From the NCBI RefSeq assembly GCF_001949145.1, contig NW_019091368.1:1702479-1766478 (forward strand): a stretch of 64,000 bases of DNA, read 5' to 3'. A model generated the notes under the pieces. That model was not told the origin of the DNA. It saw nothing but the letters and a program-made list of their open reading frames with translations, and did no database searches. Shown here piece by piece: positions 55,401 through 64,000 of this stretch (the first letter of the stretch is position 1; each line of letters opens with the position of its first letter). A program made the position numbers and the translations under genes. Origin of the DNA: Acanthaster planci (taxonomy: Eukaryota; Echinodermata; Asteroidea; Valvatida; Acanthasteridae).

Positions 55401-58285
55401 AAGGAAAAAGGCATATCAAAGAAATAAACCTAAGTGGATTTAGACCTATCATCCATCCAACAGACTAGCAGGTTTAATTCTTTAGGAAACATTGGAATCT
55501 TTCATTACGAAAGATAGAGCGGACCGAAATTATTTGTTTCTACGTCTTCAATCTCCTAGACGTGAATCAAGTCAGACTTACGTTGCTCTTTCCCAGTCAG
55601 CCGTCCCTTCACGCACGTACACAGTACACGTGCGGTCGTCGCACTCGGCCGCTGGCATAATTTCCTTATGAGGCGCCGTCAGCGTGTGTATTTCTGAACT
55701 CGCATACTCGGGTACACAAGAGGAAGCGAAAGCAAGTAACGAAGCACGGCCTCCATATCCAAAGCATAAACGCAAACGTCGCGGAAGATCCCGGTTTGGG
55801 TTAAGTCTATCAACCCCAAGAGAGGAAATGGTCGTAAACTACAGGTTCATGACCCTGTTCACGGCCCCTGGAATGCAGAAAAACAGCTGCTCGCTTTTTG
55901 GCCGCCTTTGTAAAATCTGCTCCTCTGTTATCAGAAAAAAAATGCATTAAGAGTAGAATTCACGGTTGTTGTCAGACCTTTCCATCCACTTTTTGACAAA
56001 GACTTCTTGACGAAGACTTAAAATCTGATTTCCTACTGTTCTGATGCAGTGGCGTAAATGATTTTGTGCCCGAAATTGGGAGAATGGGGAGAAGTGTGTG
56101 TATATGTGTGTATGTGGGGGGATATACCGCCGCCCCGCCCCCGGTAATTAGGCCCATGTTTTGATAGCAGAAAAGCAGATGACACTTTTCGTCCTCCATA
56201 CTTCAGGTGACTTTTCCAAATTTTACTTGAACACCAAGGTAAAACTCTAACATAAAATCACTCTTGCTAATATTAAAGAATGCAGAGGCGTGCAAAATTA
56301 CCATAGGGATCCGCGGACAAGGGATCGGCAAGCGAGCCACGTGATGTTTTGTACTTCCAGGTTACAGCTTGTCGGCAGACGACTGTTATAGCATTCACGT
56401 CCCCAGCAGTCACGGCACCGTTTCAATGCGCAACCGTGCTCACCATTTGAGGTGTTGTAATGATGCAGCTTACCTCCAATGATACAGAGGACTCCAGCAT
56501 CCTCATCATGGTCGCAGTTGTGAGATCCCACGTAGTCACAATCTTCGAGGTCACTCTCATGTCCCGAACAGTTGACATCGTCCAGATGTATTGGCCCTGT
56601 TCCGCCTGGATAAAACCCGCCTGAGGTGGCTTTGACGGCGCCCGCAGGAAAGCCTAGTTGCCGGCAGGCCACATGGGCGTCCACAAGATCCCACGAGTCG
56701 TCACACACCGTGCCCCATTCGTTGTTTACGTAGATCTCTAACCGACCTTCATTTCTTGTACTTCCCGCCACCAGGCGTAGTTGAGCTTAGGAAGAACCGG
56801 TGCAAAATAGCAAAAATGGGGGAAACGTCAGATATTTACGTACCAATAGAAGTGAGATGTGAAATCCCAAACAGAGGGCTTTTGAAGTGAGAAATGTCGA
56901 ATTAAAAAAAAATATTTTGAGAGGGCCCTTCGGTGAACAGTGACAATAAAACCACAACTCTTTACACATACAATTCTTCGTGGTCGTTTGAGAAAATAGT
57001 ATCCAGTGAAGTTTTAAATTCATGATTAATGGACCTCAAAAAGCAGTTGAAAAGTTGGACGTTTAGCATTTCCACGACTGTTTTCGAATTCAATTGTACG
57101 AAAATAATATGTATCTGAACACCAACAGTCTGTATGCATTTGTTCACTTAGGCCTATTCCTTGCATTTCCAGAATGCTTCGCAAGTGTTTGTAAGCTTGA
57201 AGCAAACAATTAACATTTTTCAATTAATTTAGATATCTTTCTTTCTCCACTTTCCGTAACTCCAACCGGGCAAAATGTGTTCACTACGGCAACATGAAGA
57301 CAGGGGACAGACAGCCATTTTTTTTCCAAATAATTTATCACTTGCTTATGTTTTCCAATTCAGTCAGACTAACAACGCAACTGTGTTCTGGGAAATACTC
57401 TCATAACAACAACTCTGGCTGCGGGCCAAGTGTTCCTGCCCTTTGAACTACCAAGTCTGGCTTCGGGCCAAAAGTCTCCCGATTTAATTTAGTACAACAT
57501 ATTATAGGCGCCAGTAGCAATTTAGCAAACTGGCGAAGAACGTGAACCAAAGTTTGCAGAACCTATGCCGCCTGGGACTTACCAGCGGACTACATTTAAA
57601 AAAACAACTTTAATACCATCGGGACTGCTACAAACCGTGTTCGTTGCAGTGTGCGTGGTACATGTAGTTACTGGACGAAGGTTTGCGCTCACACCTCGCA
57701 AATTTTTTCTCTCGAAACATTCACCCCAAAAGGGATAGAACATGTCCAGAAATTGGGCCGCCCACTTGTTCTATTCAGAACCCTCATTCTCGAAAGAGAT
57801 ATATGGTGCTACCGCAGTGGCTTCCTTGGAATCCTTTTTGGCTAAATGAGTGTTTTGCAGGCCTAGGCCTAATTGTCAGGGAAATTCCACTACATTGCAA
57901 AGTTTTCAAAAACGTTATCTTTGCCAACGACTACCAAAAAGCATTTTTTTGATCGAAAACTAAAAATTTCAAGAGTGCTCTGCCCAGACTTAGAAACATA
58001 TTTTATCCATACGGTGGTGAAGAGCCCCACACCCCGTAATTGAAAAGTGACAGTATCTGTAGAATGCATTTGTCACTGGCGCTTCAAAATGAAAACACAA
58101 ACATGTTTACCTTTTCATACGAAAACCAGGTGCAGTTTTTGCTTCAAAGTTGAAGAAATATGGCAGTGAAAGATTGGCAAAATCTGTAATAACACAATCT
58201 TACATGCATAAGTGAAGTCAAAGGCCGTCAGCGTCATCAGTCCAACGATTTGCATCAACAACAGATCGTTGCATGGTTGCCTCAT
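37323..58285 (-). CDS. Gene B: SRCR-EGF-sushi transmembrane receptor, ITIM-like short tail
   Basis: The tandem paralogue of gene A has 12 coding exons, spliced length 2508 nt, 835 residues plus stop. The order is signal peptide, SRCR x5, EGF-CCP-EGF-CCP, transmembrane segment, tail. All junctions have AG/GT sites and matching phases. Compared with gene A it lacks the last SRCR, three EGF-CCP pairs and the membrane-proximal EGF. Its introns carry a probable Penelope-like insertion, a roughly 7-kb insertion and a local duplication with a partial SRCR copy. Role inferred: cell-surface recognition receptor with inhibitory-type signalling motif; ligand unknown. Confidence 0.86.
37498..40340 (-). 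other. Gene B intron between membrane exon and tail exon
   Basis: A 2.8-kb intron. It begins with an A-rich simple repeat (AAATA-type, 37511-37557). It then has a GC-richer stretch around 37.9-38.4 kb with overlapping open frames on both strands that match nothing I know. An inexact direct repeat containing ATTCAAATGAACACAAC lies near 39.0 kb. No exon is supported. Confidence 0.5.
40341..40443 (-). CDS. Gene B transmembrane exon
   Basis: A 103-nt exon between TTTTGCCAG and GTAGGT. Reads [12 protein letters not shown], five glycines, then [16 protein letters not shown], with Arg completed by the next exon. It starts in phase 1 and ends in phase 2, as in gene A. Confidence 0.92.
41260..41448 (-). 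CDS. Gene B sushi/CCP domain 2
   Basis: A 189-nt phase 1-1 exon. Reads [18 protein letters not shown]...[11 protein letters not shown]...[11 protein letters not shown]. Four cysteines and Trp are present; NFS is a possible glycosylation site. It joins directly to the membrane exon, with no EGF between (40444-41259 holds none). Confidence 0.92.
41742..41849 (-). CDS. Gene B EGF domain 2
   Basis: A 108-nt phase 1-1 exon (donor GTAGAG). Reads [35 protein letters not shown] with six cysteines. Its first 22 coding bases recur at 42542 as part of a local direct repeat. Confidence 0.9.
41828..42151. repeat. 324-bp direct repeat, copy 1 (copy 2 at 42542-42865)
   Basis: The two copies match over their length with a handful of differences at an offset of 714 bp. 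Copy 1 stops two bases before the single N at 42153; copy 2 continues smoothly into unique intron. The geometry suggests a mis-joined contig. Confidence 0.85.
42154..42369 (-). pseudogene. Partial SRCR exon copy, truncated at a single N
   Basis: The acceptor and the first two thirds of an SRCR domain are present ([20 protein letters not shown] to IHLDNVEC), then the sequence hits N at 42153. The block 42155-42540, including upstream intron, is nearly identical to 44705-45090, the SRCR5 exon. No donor exists. It lies on the wrong side of CCP1 for the domain order. Treat as an assembly duplicate or a very recent partial duplication, not as an exon. Confidence 0.8.
43100..43288 (-). CDS. Gene B sushi/CCP domain 1
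   Basis: A 189-nt phase 1-1 exon (donor GTATTG). Reads [41 protein letters not shown]...[14 protein letters not shown] and NFT are possible glycosylation sites. Confidence 0.92.
43758..43865 (-). CDS. Gene B EGF domain 1
   Basis: A 108-nt phase 1-1 exon. Reads [20 protein letters not shown]...[13 protein letters not shown] with six cysteines. The donor GTATGA is intact, unlike its gene A counterpart. Confidence 0.92.
44040..44240 (+). mobile_element. Relic of a non-LTR reverse transcriptase C-terminus
   Basis: The plus strand reads [19 protein letters not shown], which fits the 'PxTxRLWNxLP' string near the end of many LINE proteins. It is short and without flanking RT motifs. The gene A counterpart is at 15960-16150. 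Confidence 0.45.
44608..44919 (-). CDS. Gene B SRCR domain 5
   Basis: A 312-nt phase 1-1 exon. Reads [54 protein letters not shown]; six cysteines ending VVCIS. Followed directly by EGF1; gene A has one more SRCR here. Confidence 0.95.
45537..45851 (-). CDS. Gene B SRCR domain 4
   Basis: A 315-nt phase 1-1 exon. Reads [57 protein letters not shown]; six cysteines ending VICGT. NVT in LDNVTC is a possible glycosylation site. Confidence 0.95.
46830..47985 (-). mobile_element. Probable Penelope-like retroelement fragment around an N gap
   Basis: On the minus strand, 47690-47585 reads [17 protein letters not shown] and then [13 protein letters not shown], resembling the end of the GIY-YIG domain of Penelope-like elements. 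A 498-N gap (47087-47584) follows. CCTGACGTTTCGAT near 46862 and its complement near 47918 give inverted end repeats. Gene A has continuous intron at the matching place (about 20.05-20.16 kb), so this is an insertion after the duplication. The family assignment is from memory of motif shape and could be wrong. Confidence 0.5.
47087..47584. other. Assembly gap (498 N)
   Basis: Lies within the retroelement-like insertion in the SRCR3-SRCR4 intron of gene B, so it probably hides repeat rather than exon sequence. Confidence 0.95.
48066..48377 (-). CDS. Gene B SRCR domain 3
   Basis: A 312-nt phase 1-1 exon. Reads [54 protein letters not shown]; six cysteines ending VICTL. Confidence 0.95.
48758..49060 (-). 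CDS. Gene B SRCR domain 2
   Basis: A 303-nt phase 1-1 exon. Reads [56 protein letters not shown]; six cysteines ending VRCG. The first half is almost identical to gene A SRCR2, while the stretch after GDGLDI differs more. Confidence 0.95.
49380..49581 (+). promoter_or_regulatory. CpG-rich promoter-like block with YY1-type site
   Basis: CpG dinucleotides are frequent between 49380 and 49510, unlike the surrounding AT-rich DNA. CACCATCTTG at about 49551-49560 is the reverse complement of a YY1-type CAAGATGG core, often found at transcription starts. It lies about 25 bp before the ATG of a plus-strand open frame that runs into a good splice donor. Inference only. Confidence 0.4.
49582..50349 (+). 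CDS. Putative start of a plus-strand gene (two exons), nested in gene B intron
   Basis: Exon 1 (49582-49595) encodes MVFF plus two bases and ends at GTGAGT. Exon 2 (50242-50349) follows CCACCCATGCAG, completes Thr, stays open for 108 nt ([19 protein letters not shown], then [16 protein letters not shown]) and ends in ATGAG-GTATAA, phase 2. The two exons join in frame without a stop. I do not recognise the protein, and no convincing phase-2 exon was found downstream. It is transcribed antisense to gene B. Confidence 0.4.
50915..51400 (+). mobile_element. Degenerate LINE (non-LTR) reverse transcriptase C-terminal fragment
   Basis: Three frames in series match the usual end of a LINE RT. First [20 protein letters not shown] (compare 'MxLNPxKCKxMxVSFxR'). 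Next [20 protein letters not shown], then [11 protein letters not shown]. Last [17 protein letters not shown] ('ALxxCGLPTLxxRR'). Frameshifts and stops separate them, so it is dead. Confidence 0.8.
53775..53866. repeat. 92-bp foldback element
   Basis: CAAGACGTTAGT at 53775 is answered by ACTAACGTCTTG ending at 53866; inside, GTGCATAGT and ACTATGCAC also pair. This gives a long interrupted hairpin, MITE-like. Confidence 0.65.
54131..54458 (-). other. Broken open frames with a CDICGRK motif
   Basis: One minus frame reads [17 protein letters not shown]. An overlapping frame continues [20 protein letters not shown] and GMLPEAKLL. Together they resemble a zinc-binding CxxC segment and its helical follow-up split by a one-base shift. 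No splice sites tie them to a gene. Possibly a decayed gene or repeat protein. Confidence 0.25.
55582..55775 (-). CDS. Possible first exon of an unknown minus-strand gene
   Basis: An ATG-started frame (55775, or a second ATG at 55658) runs without stop to a strong donor (GCAAC-GTAAGT at 55582/55581). The end reads [20 protein letters not shown], then ERA plus two bases (phase 2). The block is CpG-rich, as expected for a promoter-proximal exon. It does not fit the phase-1 module pattern of gene B. No following exon was identified. Confidence 0.35.
56474..56785 (-). CDS. Gene B SRCR domain 1
   Basis: A 312-nt phase 1-1 exon (acceptor CTAAG, donor GTAAGC). Reads [56 protein letters not shown], then DYVGSHNC; six cysteines. 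Two residues are missing relative to gene A (DHRGIGSHNC). Confidence 0.95.
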
Positions 58286-58309
58286 GGTTTTGAGGATTGA
58301 TGCCAATTT
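58204..58309 (-). CDS. Gene B first coding exon: signal peptide
   Basis: The coding part is 58204-58285, 27 codons plus one base. Reads [14 protein letters not shown], then [13 protein letters not shown]; donor GTAAGA. Acceptor TTTGCAG precedes 58309, so 58286-58309 is 5' UTR and at least one non-coding exon lies upstream. Splicing to SRCR1 gives TYA-S-QLRLV as in gene A. Confidence 0.82.
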
Positions 58310-60624
58310 CTGCAAAGGAACTTATATTTAATATAGAAGAAAATATAACATATGAATTTGAAAGCAATGGAGCGAACCGATTATAATATGCCTGGGTTGT
58401 TACTCCATTTCTTTTCACATCATTTCACAGGTTTTATTATATTCCCTTTTCTAAATTCAGCATTCTCCTCGAATTGTATTCAGGTGGTACAATGCTTCAA
58501 CCTGAAATTTGCATTCAAAACCGACAATAAGCCCAATAAATGATGTCCATGCAAACGATTTCGTACGCGAATGTCACTTTATTTACCTATATTTACTTTT
58601 TTCAATTCGTTTTCTGAAGTCGAGATAATATTGTATTGTATTTTTGGCAAGATATTTGATGATGTGTAATTAGGTGAAGCGCGTTGTCTGGGAAATTTTG
58701 CGGCATCGTGGTTTTTCATAATACAAGGCGGTAGCAGAATCCTCTTCAAAATGCTTTTGGCGCAACGGATCTTCGGATCCTTGACACTGCAGACTTCTGA
58801 GTCTTCGGGATAATAACTCTTTGGACAGTCTATAGGTAACCAGGACGAAAAGATCTATTAGCATCGAAACAACATGTTGAACATTATTACTCGTCACTTC
58901 CCTCTTGAGTTGGCAAATATACAAATTTAAAGTGCAAATTGAAAACACATCACTTCGCAAAACTGAAAGAAAACAAAGCTTGTAGACCCCTTTCTTGTAT
59001 GTGGTTTTTAATGATTTCGCCCGCTTACCAACAAAAGAGGGGCCCAGTGTTTTCCTGGCAAATTTCGTGAAGGATAAAAAATTAATGGCTGTGTTGGCCG
59101 ATACACCGTAATATCACTGTTTCATAAAATGCATTATTCATCACACAGCTTCCCCCTGTTTACAATCGATCGAATCTAGGGAAATCAGAACACATGTAGG
59201 TCAGTAAAGTTTTATTTTTTAAAAGTAGTTTCCCTACTGAGGTTTGTACACAAAATAATGAACCGCCAACTGCAAAGCAGACGACCAGGATTCCCGCCTT
59301 GACTATCCTGATAGTTTGTTTAGTTTGGGAATACCAAATACTCAGTGTTCTTTTCATTATTTCGGGCCAATGAAACCCATCCTTCTGAAACCTCCCCTTT
59401 GCAGTTTGTAAACCAAAAGCTCTGCCCAATGCAAAACTGGTGAGTTACACTGACACTTGCTGCCATTTGGAACCATTTACCTAGAATAAATTTCGGGTGA
59501 TAAAATGCATCCATTTTGTCAGATAATACGCAAAATATTACATAAAATCCGATTTGGAATGTAGCCTTTCACCAAACCTGCACACTTTGTTCCGTCGGAA
59601 ACACAGTCGAATTTTTGTTGTATGTATGTTTAAAAGTTCAAAGTGGAGTAGGTTATCAGCTGCGGTTACCCGTGAACGCAGATTCCAGACTCAGTTGAGG
59701 CCCAAATTGTTGTGAAGTTTGCCCAAACACACCGATTTGGCACTGGTCAAATGAAGTCGGTTATCTCCAGAGGTTTTGCAATGCAAATAAAATACGTTGG
59801 GCCCATGGCAGAAAAACTACAGAAGATGCCGATAATGGTAAAGTTTGTATTTTGTGAAATTTCTCCCCGCTCCTACATAAAAATACTTCACGACTGCATG
59901 CGCTTCTACAGTTTTATTTACTGTGTTAAAGACTCTTGAAAGTGTGTTTTTTAGGTTTTAACGATCAGGCCTTTATCTTTTTGTACATGATGTATCACAG
60001 TGGTTTCACCTGAGGTACATGTACATTTTATACATGACAACTGGAACCTGAGACATCTCGTACCTGGGAAACTTCGTAAAAACTCAACAATTTCAACAAG
60101 GCTAACTGAAGAAAATCCGATTACACACAAAACAGACAGCTGCATTGTCAGCAATAAAAAAAACGGATTGGATATGCTATTCTATAATTTTGATGGGATG
60201 TTGCCGCCACAAGCTATGATAAAATGTAATTTTCTCTTGGGTTACAAGTTGTATGAATTATCCTGGGTATGACTTGTCCCTGGTGTAAGTTGTTCTGGGC
60301 ACGAGTTGTCCAGCATTTGATGGCTGACATCCAACAAGAGCACTGCCCAAGAGTGACAAATTCTCCACAAGAGAGTGGTCTGCAACTTTTTTTTAACTTA
60401 GAAAAAATGTTTCCATAATTAGTTAATATCTTATCTTCCATGAAAGTTAATATTTTCCAGGAAGAAGTACATGTCCGAGGCCAGCCTCATTTGAATCAGT
60501 TGATATTTAAATTTGTTTTGTTATAGACATGCTTGAAATTATAAGTTAATTCACAGCCGCAATGGCAACTCCAACTGTTTTATCTGGTTTTTCAACCTGC
60601 CATGTCATGTGGATTTTATTTCAG
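58310..60624. other. 5' flank of gene B, mostly shared with the gene A flank
   Basis: Blocks at 58769, 58970-59100 and 59230-59310 match 26391, 29085-29215 and 29340-29440 in the same order, confirming the duplication. One open plus-strand stretch is listed separately. Nothing else is recognised. Confidence 0.55.
59682..59837 (+). CDS. Candidate 52-codon exon, unknown protein
   Basis: CCGTGAACGCAG precedes a frame open for 156 nt (FAQTHRFGTGQMKSVISRGF, then YVGPMAEKLQKM) that ends at ATG-GTAAAG, phase 0 on both sides. Codons look coding-like, but no family is recognised and there is no partner exon. It could be a repeat-derived frame. Confidence 0.25.
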
Positions 60625-61120
60625 CTGGAGATGCTGACGCCAAATCTGCATATGACGAGGATACTCCAGGCCCGTCCCCAAAGAAGAAAATGCTTCTGAA
60701 TTCCACCTTTTCACCAACAAAGTCTCACCAGGAGAGGAGTCATGTGCTGCCAAGTGAATTTATAATATGTCGGCGGAACCAGTATACACAGGACAGGAGA
60801 ACTGGATCGCGACAGAAGGTTCCTCTTTGGAAATGTGAACAAACACACGCACAAACCTTCTTTGCAGCAGCAGAGAAGCAACATCATTAATGCATGCTCA
60901 CTCAGTTGAAGGGGAGGACATGGTCGCCATTGAGGTGCAGTATCACAAGAGCTGCTACAAAGAATTTACACGGTGTGTAATGGTAACAAGGGCAACGACA
61001 GACTTCAATTATGCACCGTCATACAAAACATTTTGTGAGACAGTCATCGAACCAAGAATAATAAGAAATCAAGAAACTTTCTGGCTTACAACATTAAAGA
61101 AGCTGTTATTAAAACAGTGA
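60625..61120 (+). pseudogene. Frameshifted coding exon with YHKSCYKEF motif
   Basis: After TTTTATTTCAG the frame reads AGDADAKSAYDEDTPGPSPK, CRRNQYTQDRRTGSRQK, PLWKCEQTHAQTFF and ends at TAA 60888. The second frame, offset by one base, overlaps and continues SREATSLMHAHSVEG, VQYHKSCYKEFTR and a basic end to a stop at 61118-61120. The order (Cys-rich start, basic middle, 'YHxxCYxxFT') matches a domain I recall from uncharacterised proteins of marine invertebrates, which would need both frames joined. One indel near 60860, or an unrecognised intron, accounts for it. Confidence 0.5.
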
Positions 61121-61676
61121 ATGATGGCCAGTAGCCCAAGTTGTGGTGCACCAAGTATGTGTGTGTGTATGAGGGGGTTTTGGCCTAAGATACCATGGAT
61201 GCTGTATAGATACATGTAACTATAACTGTAAATACATGTATATTTTCCTAAATTCCATTCTCTTTATCGATTTTTTTTCATCGGGAACATTGTTGGTCAG
61301 TCGACAAGATACTCCCCAACACCATGGTGCTGTATACTTGTGTACATGTAGATAACTATTACTGAAAATATAATCTTACCTTGTTTTTATTTCCATGAGT
61401 AAATTTAAGTTTCCTTTTTATGGCCGAGAACAAAGAATAATATTTATTAGTATGGAAAGGCCACTTGATCTGCACCATGATCTGTTACATGTATATTTTG
61501 TGTTTTTCCTTGAAGGTGCCCTCAGAAATTTGTACTAGTGTTTGTCTTTTTTGTAAATAGAGAGACCTTTGGGGTGTATATTCCAATCAGATTTGTGTGT
61601 TTTACAGCTTTATTAAGCCAGGCTGTAGGGCAAACTCATTTTATTTTATCTTTACCAGTTCCAGGGCTATTCTGTT

Positions 61677-61682
61677 AATAAA
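61677..61682 (+). terminator. Possible polyadenylation signal
   Basis: AATAAA about 560 bp after the plus-strand stop codon at 61120. Plausible as the 3' end of that transcription unit, but such hexamers are common in AT-rich DNA. Confidence 0.25.
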
Positions 61683-64000
61683 ACTTCACAACAGTAAATG
61701 AGTTGACAGGTAAGGTTGAACATTGATTTGGCACTTATTAAAATGCACTGAAGTGTATATTTTTTAGGTATGCATGTCTGCATAATGATCCTGACGTGAA
61801 GAACATAAGTGCCCTTTAAAAAAGAATTTTCCGTTGAAAATACACTCTTTTTATAGTAGTTTGTATACAGTGGTAAGAATATGTTTATGGACAGGCACTA
61901 TACTCATTAGTAACAAATGTGTCAAAAATATGTTCAAAGAGTGGATTAAATATTGTTCACAATTGCATTTTTACTTTGAAGTAAACACTTTTGCTCATGC
62001 GCAGTTCTTGGAACAGAAACGTTCAATAGAAGAAACGTGTAGAAAGTGTATTGGGTATAAATACACATAGACGGTCATGGATACTTGAGATGGCAGTAAC
62101 ATACAGCCTTGACCTAGGGTAATTGAATACTCAAAAAGTAGCCTTTATTTTGATCTAGATTTCCTTGTCATAGGGCCTACATGTTCTCCTCTGTTTACAT
62201 TTGAAGGCTGTCATTATGCATGCACACGTACATGTGCCGCAAGTTAATTCCTTCAATTCTCCCACTTCAAAAATTATTTTCAAAATTTACCTCTTTTCAT
62301 ACGGTACTGTTAGAAGTCGTTCTAGGTGAATAAAGTCACCAACAATCAAGTCCCCCACTCCCATCCTCGCCCCCTCCCCATCCTCCTCAATGGACCACAG
62401 ACATTCTATCCTGTTATACAGGGAAAGTCATAAGTGGCTTAAGGTTATTGATTACTTCGTTCCAAATGAGGTGAGAATGAGCATATAAACCCTCAAAGCC
62501 TTTTTGAATAAAGGTAAAATGGGGTGTGTGTGTGTGTTAAACTCCGCCCACCTTATTACTTTCTCGTGAGATCCCTTGTTAGATGTTTAAACCAAGCGCA
62601 TGTTCTACTTATAGGTAAAGCTTTGCTTTGTTGGAAAATTAAACTTTGTTATTGACAGGTTGTGTACCACAGTTATTTGCTCTTAAATATGATTAGCGCA
62701 TAAATATTACATCAATATCATAACAATGTGCACGTTTACAGATTGGCAACAGTCATATTCGGATTCATCACACTTGAAACCCCCCACGTATGATGTTTAT
62801 GTGGTCCAGTGATCATGGAGACCACGGATCTCAAAAATAGGCCTTTTTCCCTTGTAATCCTACGGTCTAATTACGCCTTTATTGTTGCTTGAAATTTTAA
62901 AGTACAGATTACACAGTGGACGAAACGTTTAACGCATAGCAACTTGCTTTCTGCTCATGACCCGTGATTTCAGTTTGTGAGCCACCTTTTGATGTTGCCA
63001 ACCGAGCACTTTTATAGTTGAAATTAAAGTCTAATGCTTTGCTTGTCTTTTTACCAGTTTTGTTTGATTTGATGTGTTTTTGAATTTGGGTAACACCTAT
63101 TAGTTTCAATGACCCGTATTCGCACAATATTTTTTTCTGAAAAATAAAGATTGTGTGTTGGAAGTTGAGAGTCAATGTTTTTCCATAGCTTTCATAAATT
63201 ACACGATTCGGGAAATTTTGAACCGCCCCTTCAACGTTTTCCCGATACTGGAGCGGTGCTTTTTTTCCACGAGGCTCACCTTGAGGGTTTCTCGTGGATT
63301 TTTTGCGTTGATGTTTACACCAGTGGTGTGAAATCGAACATACGATTCTCGCGCTACGTTCATTTCCCTGAGACACTGGCAAGTCAGCCAAATTTCTTTA
63401 CTTTTTCATTGCCGTGCTCAATGCACGCGGGCTGACATGCATGGGGCCTAGAACTTCATGTCACTGTCACAATAAAACCATAAAATGGACTAAGTTGGAA
63501 TTTCACATTTATACGGATAAGGAGTGCCTCCATGCGTTTGCCAAATAAAAAAAGAAAAAAATGGGCATGGGACAGCCGAGTTGGGGGGTGGGTGGGTGAA
63601 TCCGCCCCCCGACTGTGAGCAGGTCAAAAACTAGCTGCTCTTCTAGGGTTAATAAATATCACTCAGAAATAACTAAAAGTATTCAAAAATTGAACAAAAT
63701 CAGTGTAGACTTACCAGGTAAGTTTGAAACTTGGTAGTAATGATCAGTCGCGTCGTCTAAGCTGTCCACTACACATGCATTGCACGTACGTACTGGTATT
63801 TCGTACTTCATCACGAGTTTCCATGTATATACTTATGTTGCTATGCTCATATAAAAAAACACATTTCATTGATGACTTTAACTGAAAAAAATAAATAGCC
63901 GGATATTGCAAATGGAAAATCCAGGTCAGCCTGAAAATTCAATTTAGAATTGGCATGGCTCGATCGGGAGGGGGGGTTGTCAATGTAAACAAAGTCAATT
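61683..64000. other. Intergenic, shared with the 5' flank of gene A
   Basis: No exon is supported. Sequence around 62915-63010 and 63735-63790 matches 30780-30870 and 31330-31380. Simple features: a GT repeat at 62524, and G-rich tracts at about 63580-63600 and 63968. The duplication evidently runs past the window end. Confidence 0.5.

Larger units (their letters stand above)
49061..56473 (-). other. Expanded gene B intron between SRCR1 and SRCR2
   Basis: This intron is 7.4 kb against 0.72 kb in gene A. Both ends still match the gene A intron (about 49.07-49.13 kb and 56.3-56.47 kb), so roughly 7 kb between them is B-specific. It contains a CpG-rich promoter-like block, a plus-strand gene start, a LINE fragment, small foldbacks and minus-strand open frames, listed separately. 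The long open frame at 52840-53388 (plus) matches nothing I know. Confidence 0.6.

Overview
The window is an invertebrate deuterostome genome fragment, most likely echinoderm. Genes are split into many small exons, each holding one extracellular module (SRCR, EGF or sushi/CCP). Such SRCR/EGF/CCP mosaic receptors are known as large families in sea urchins. No marker fixes the species, and cephalochordate or hemichordate origin is not excluded. Everything bacterial (operons, CRISPR, IS) is absent.

Layout. Positions 1-187 (minus) hold one partial exon of an LDL-receptor-type YWTD propeller. Gene A (minus, 25299 to 3892, 20 coding exons) encodes a signal peptide, six SRCR domains, five EGF-CCP pairs, a sixth EGF, one transmembrane segment and a 91-residue cytoplasmic tail: about 1313 residues. 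Gene B (minus, 58285 to 37323, 12 coding exons) is a tandem paralogue: signal peptide, five SRCR, two EGF-CCP pairs, transmembrane segment and a shorter tail, about 835 residues. All modules are flanked by phase-1 introns and the predicted reading frames join throughout. Flanking and intronic sequence is also shared at an offset of about 32.4-33.3 kb, so genes A and B sit on two copies of a tandem duplication.

The two receptors share ectodomain design but differ in the tail. B has a canonical ITIM-like hexamer (IRYFEI). A has Cys at the equivalent Tyr and instead carries distal YAEV and YCNM tyrosine motifs. B lost those through a frameshift whose remnant is still visible downstream of its stop codon. 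This resembles the 'paired receptor' layout of vertebrate immune loci and is the main finding.

The introns record the history since duplication. A 601-bp MITE sits in gene A, with an empty counterpart in an older EGF-CCP block. A probable Penelope-like insertion sits in gene B, with an empty counterpart in gene A. Several foldback elements occur. A roughly 7-kb B-specific insertion in the first SRCR intron (about 49.2-56.3 kb) carries a CpG-rich promoter with a two-exon plus-strand gene start, a LINE fragment and a possible minus-strand first exon. A local repeat at 41.8-42.9 kb, next to a single N, looks like an assembly artefact. At 60.6-61.1 kb a plus-strand coding fragment has a frameshift. 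Two N runs (13291-13833 and 47087-47584) hide sequence inside introns of A and B.
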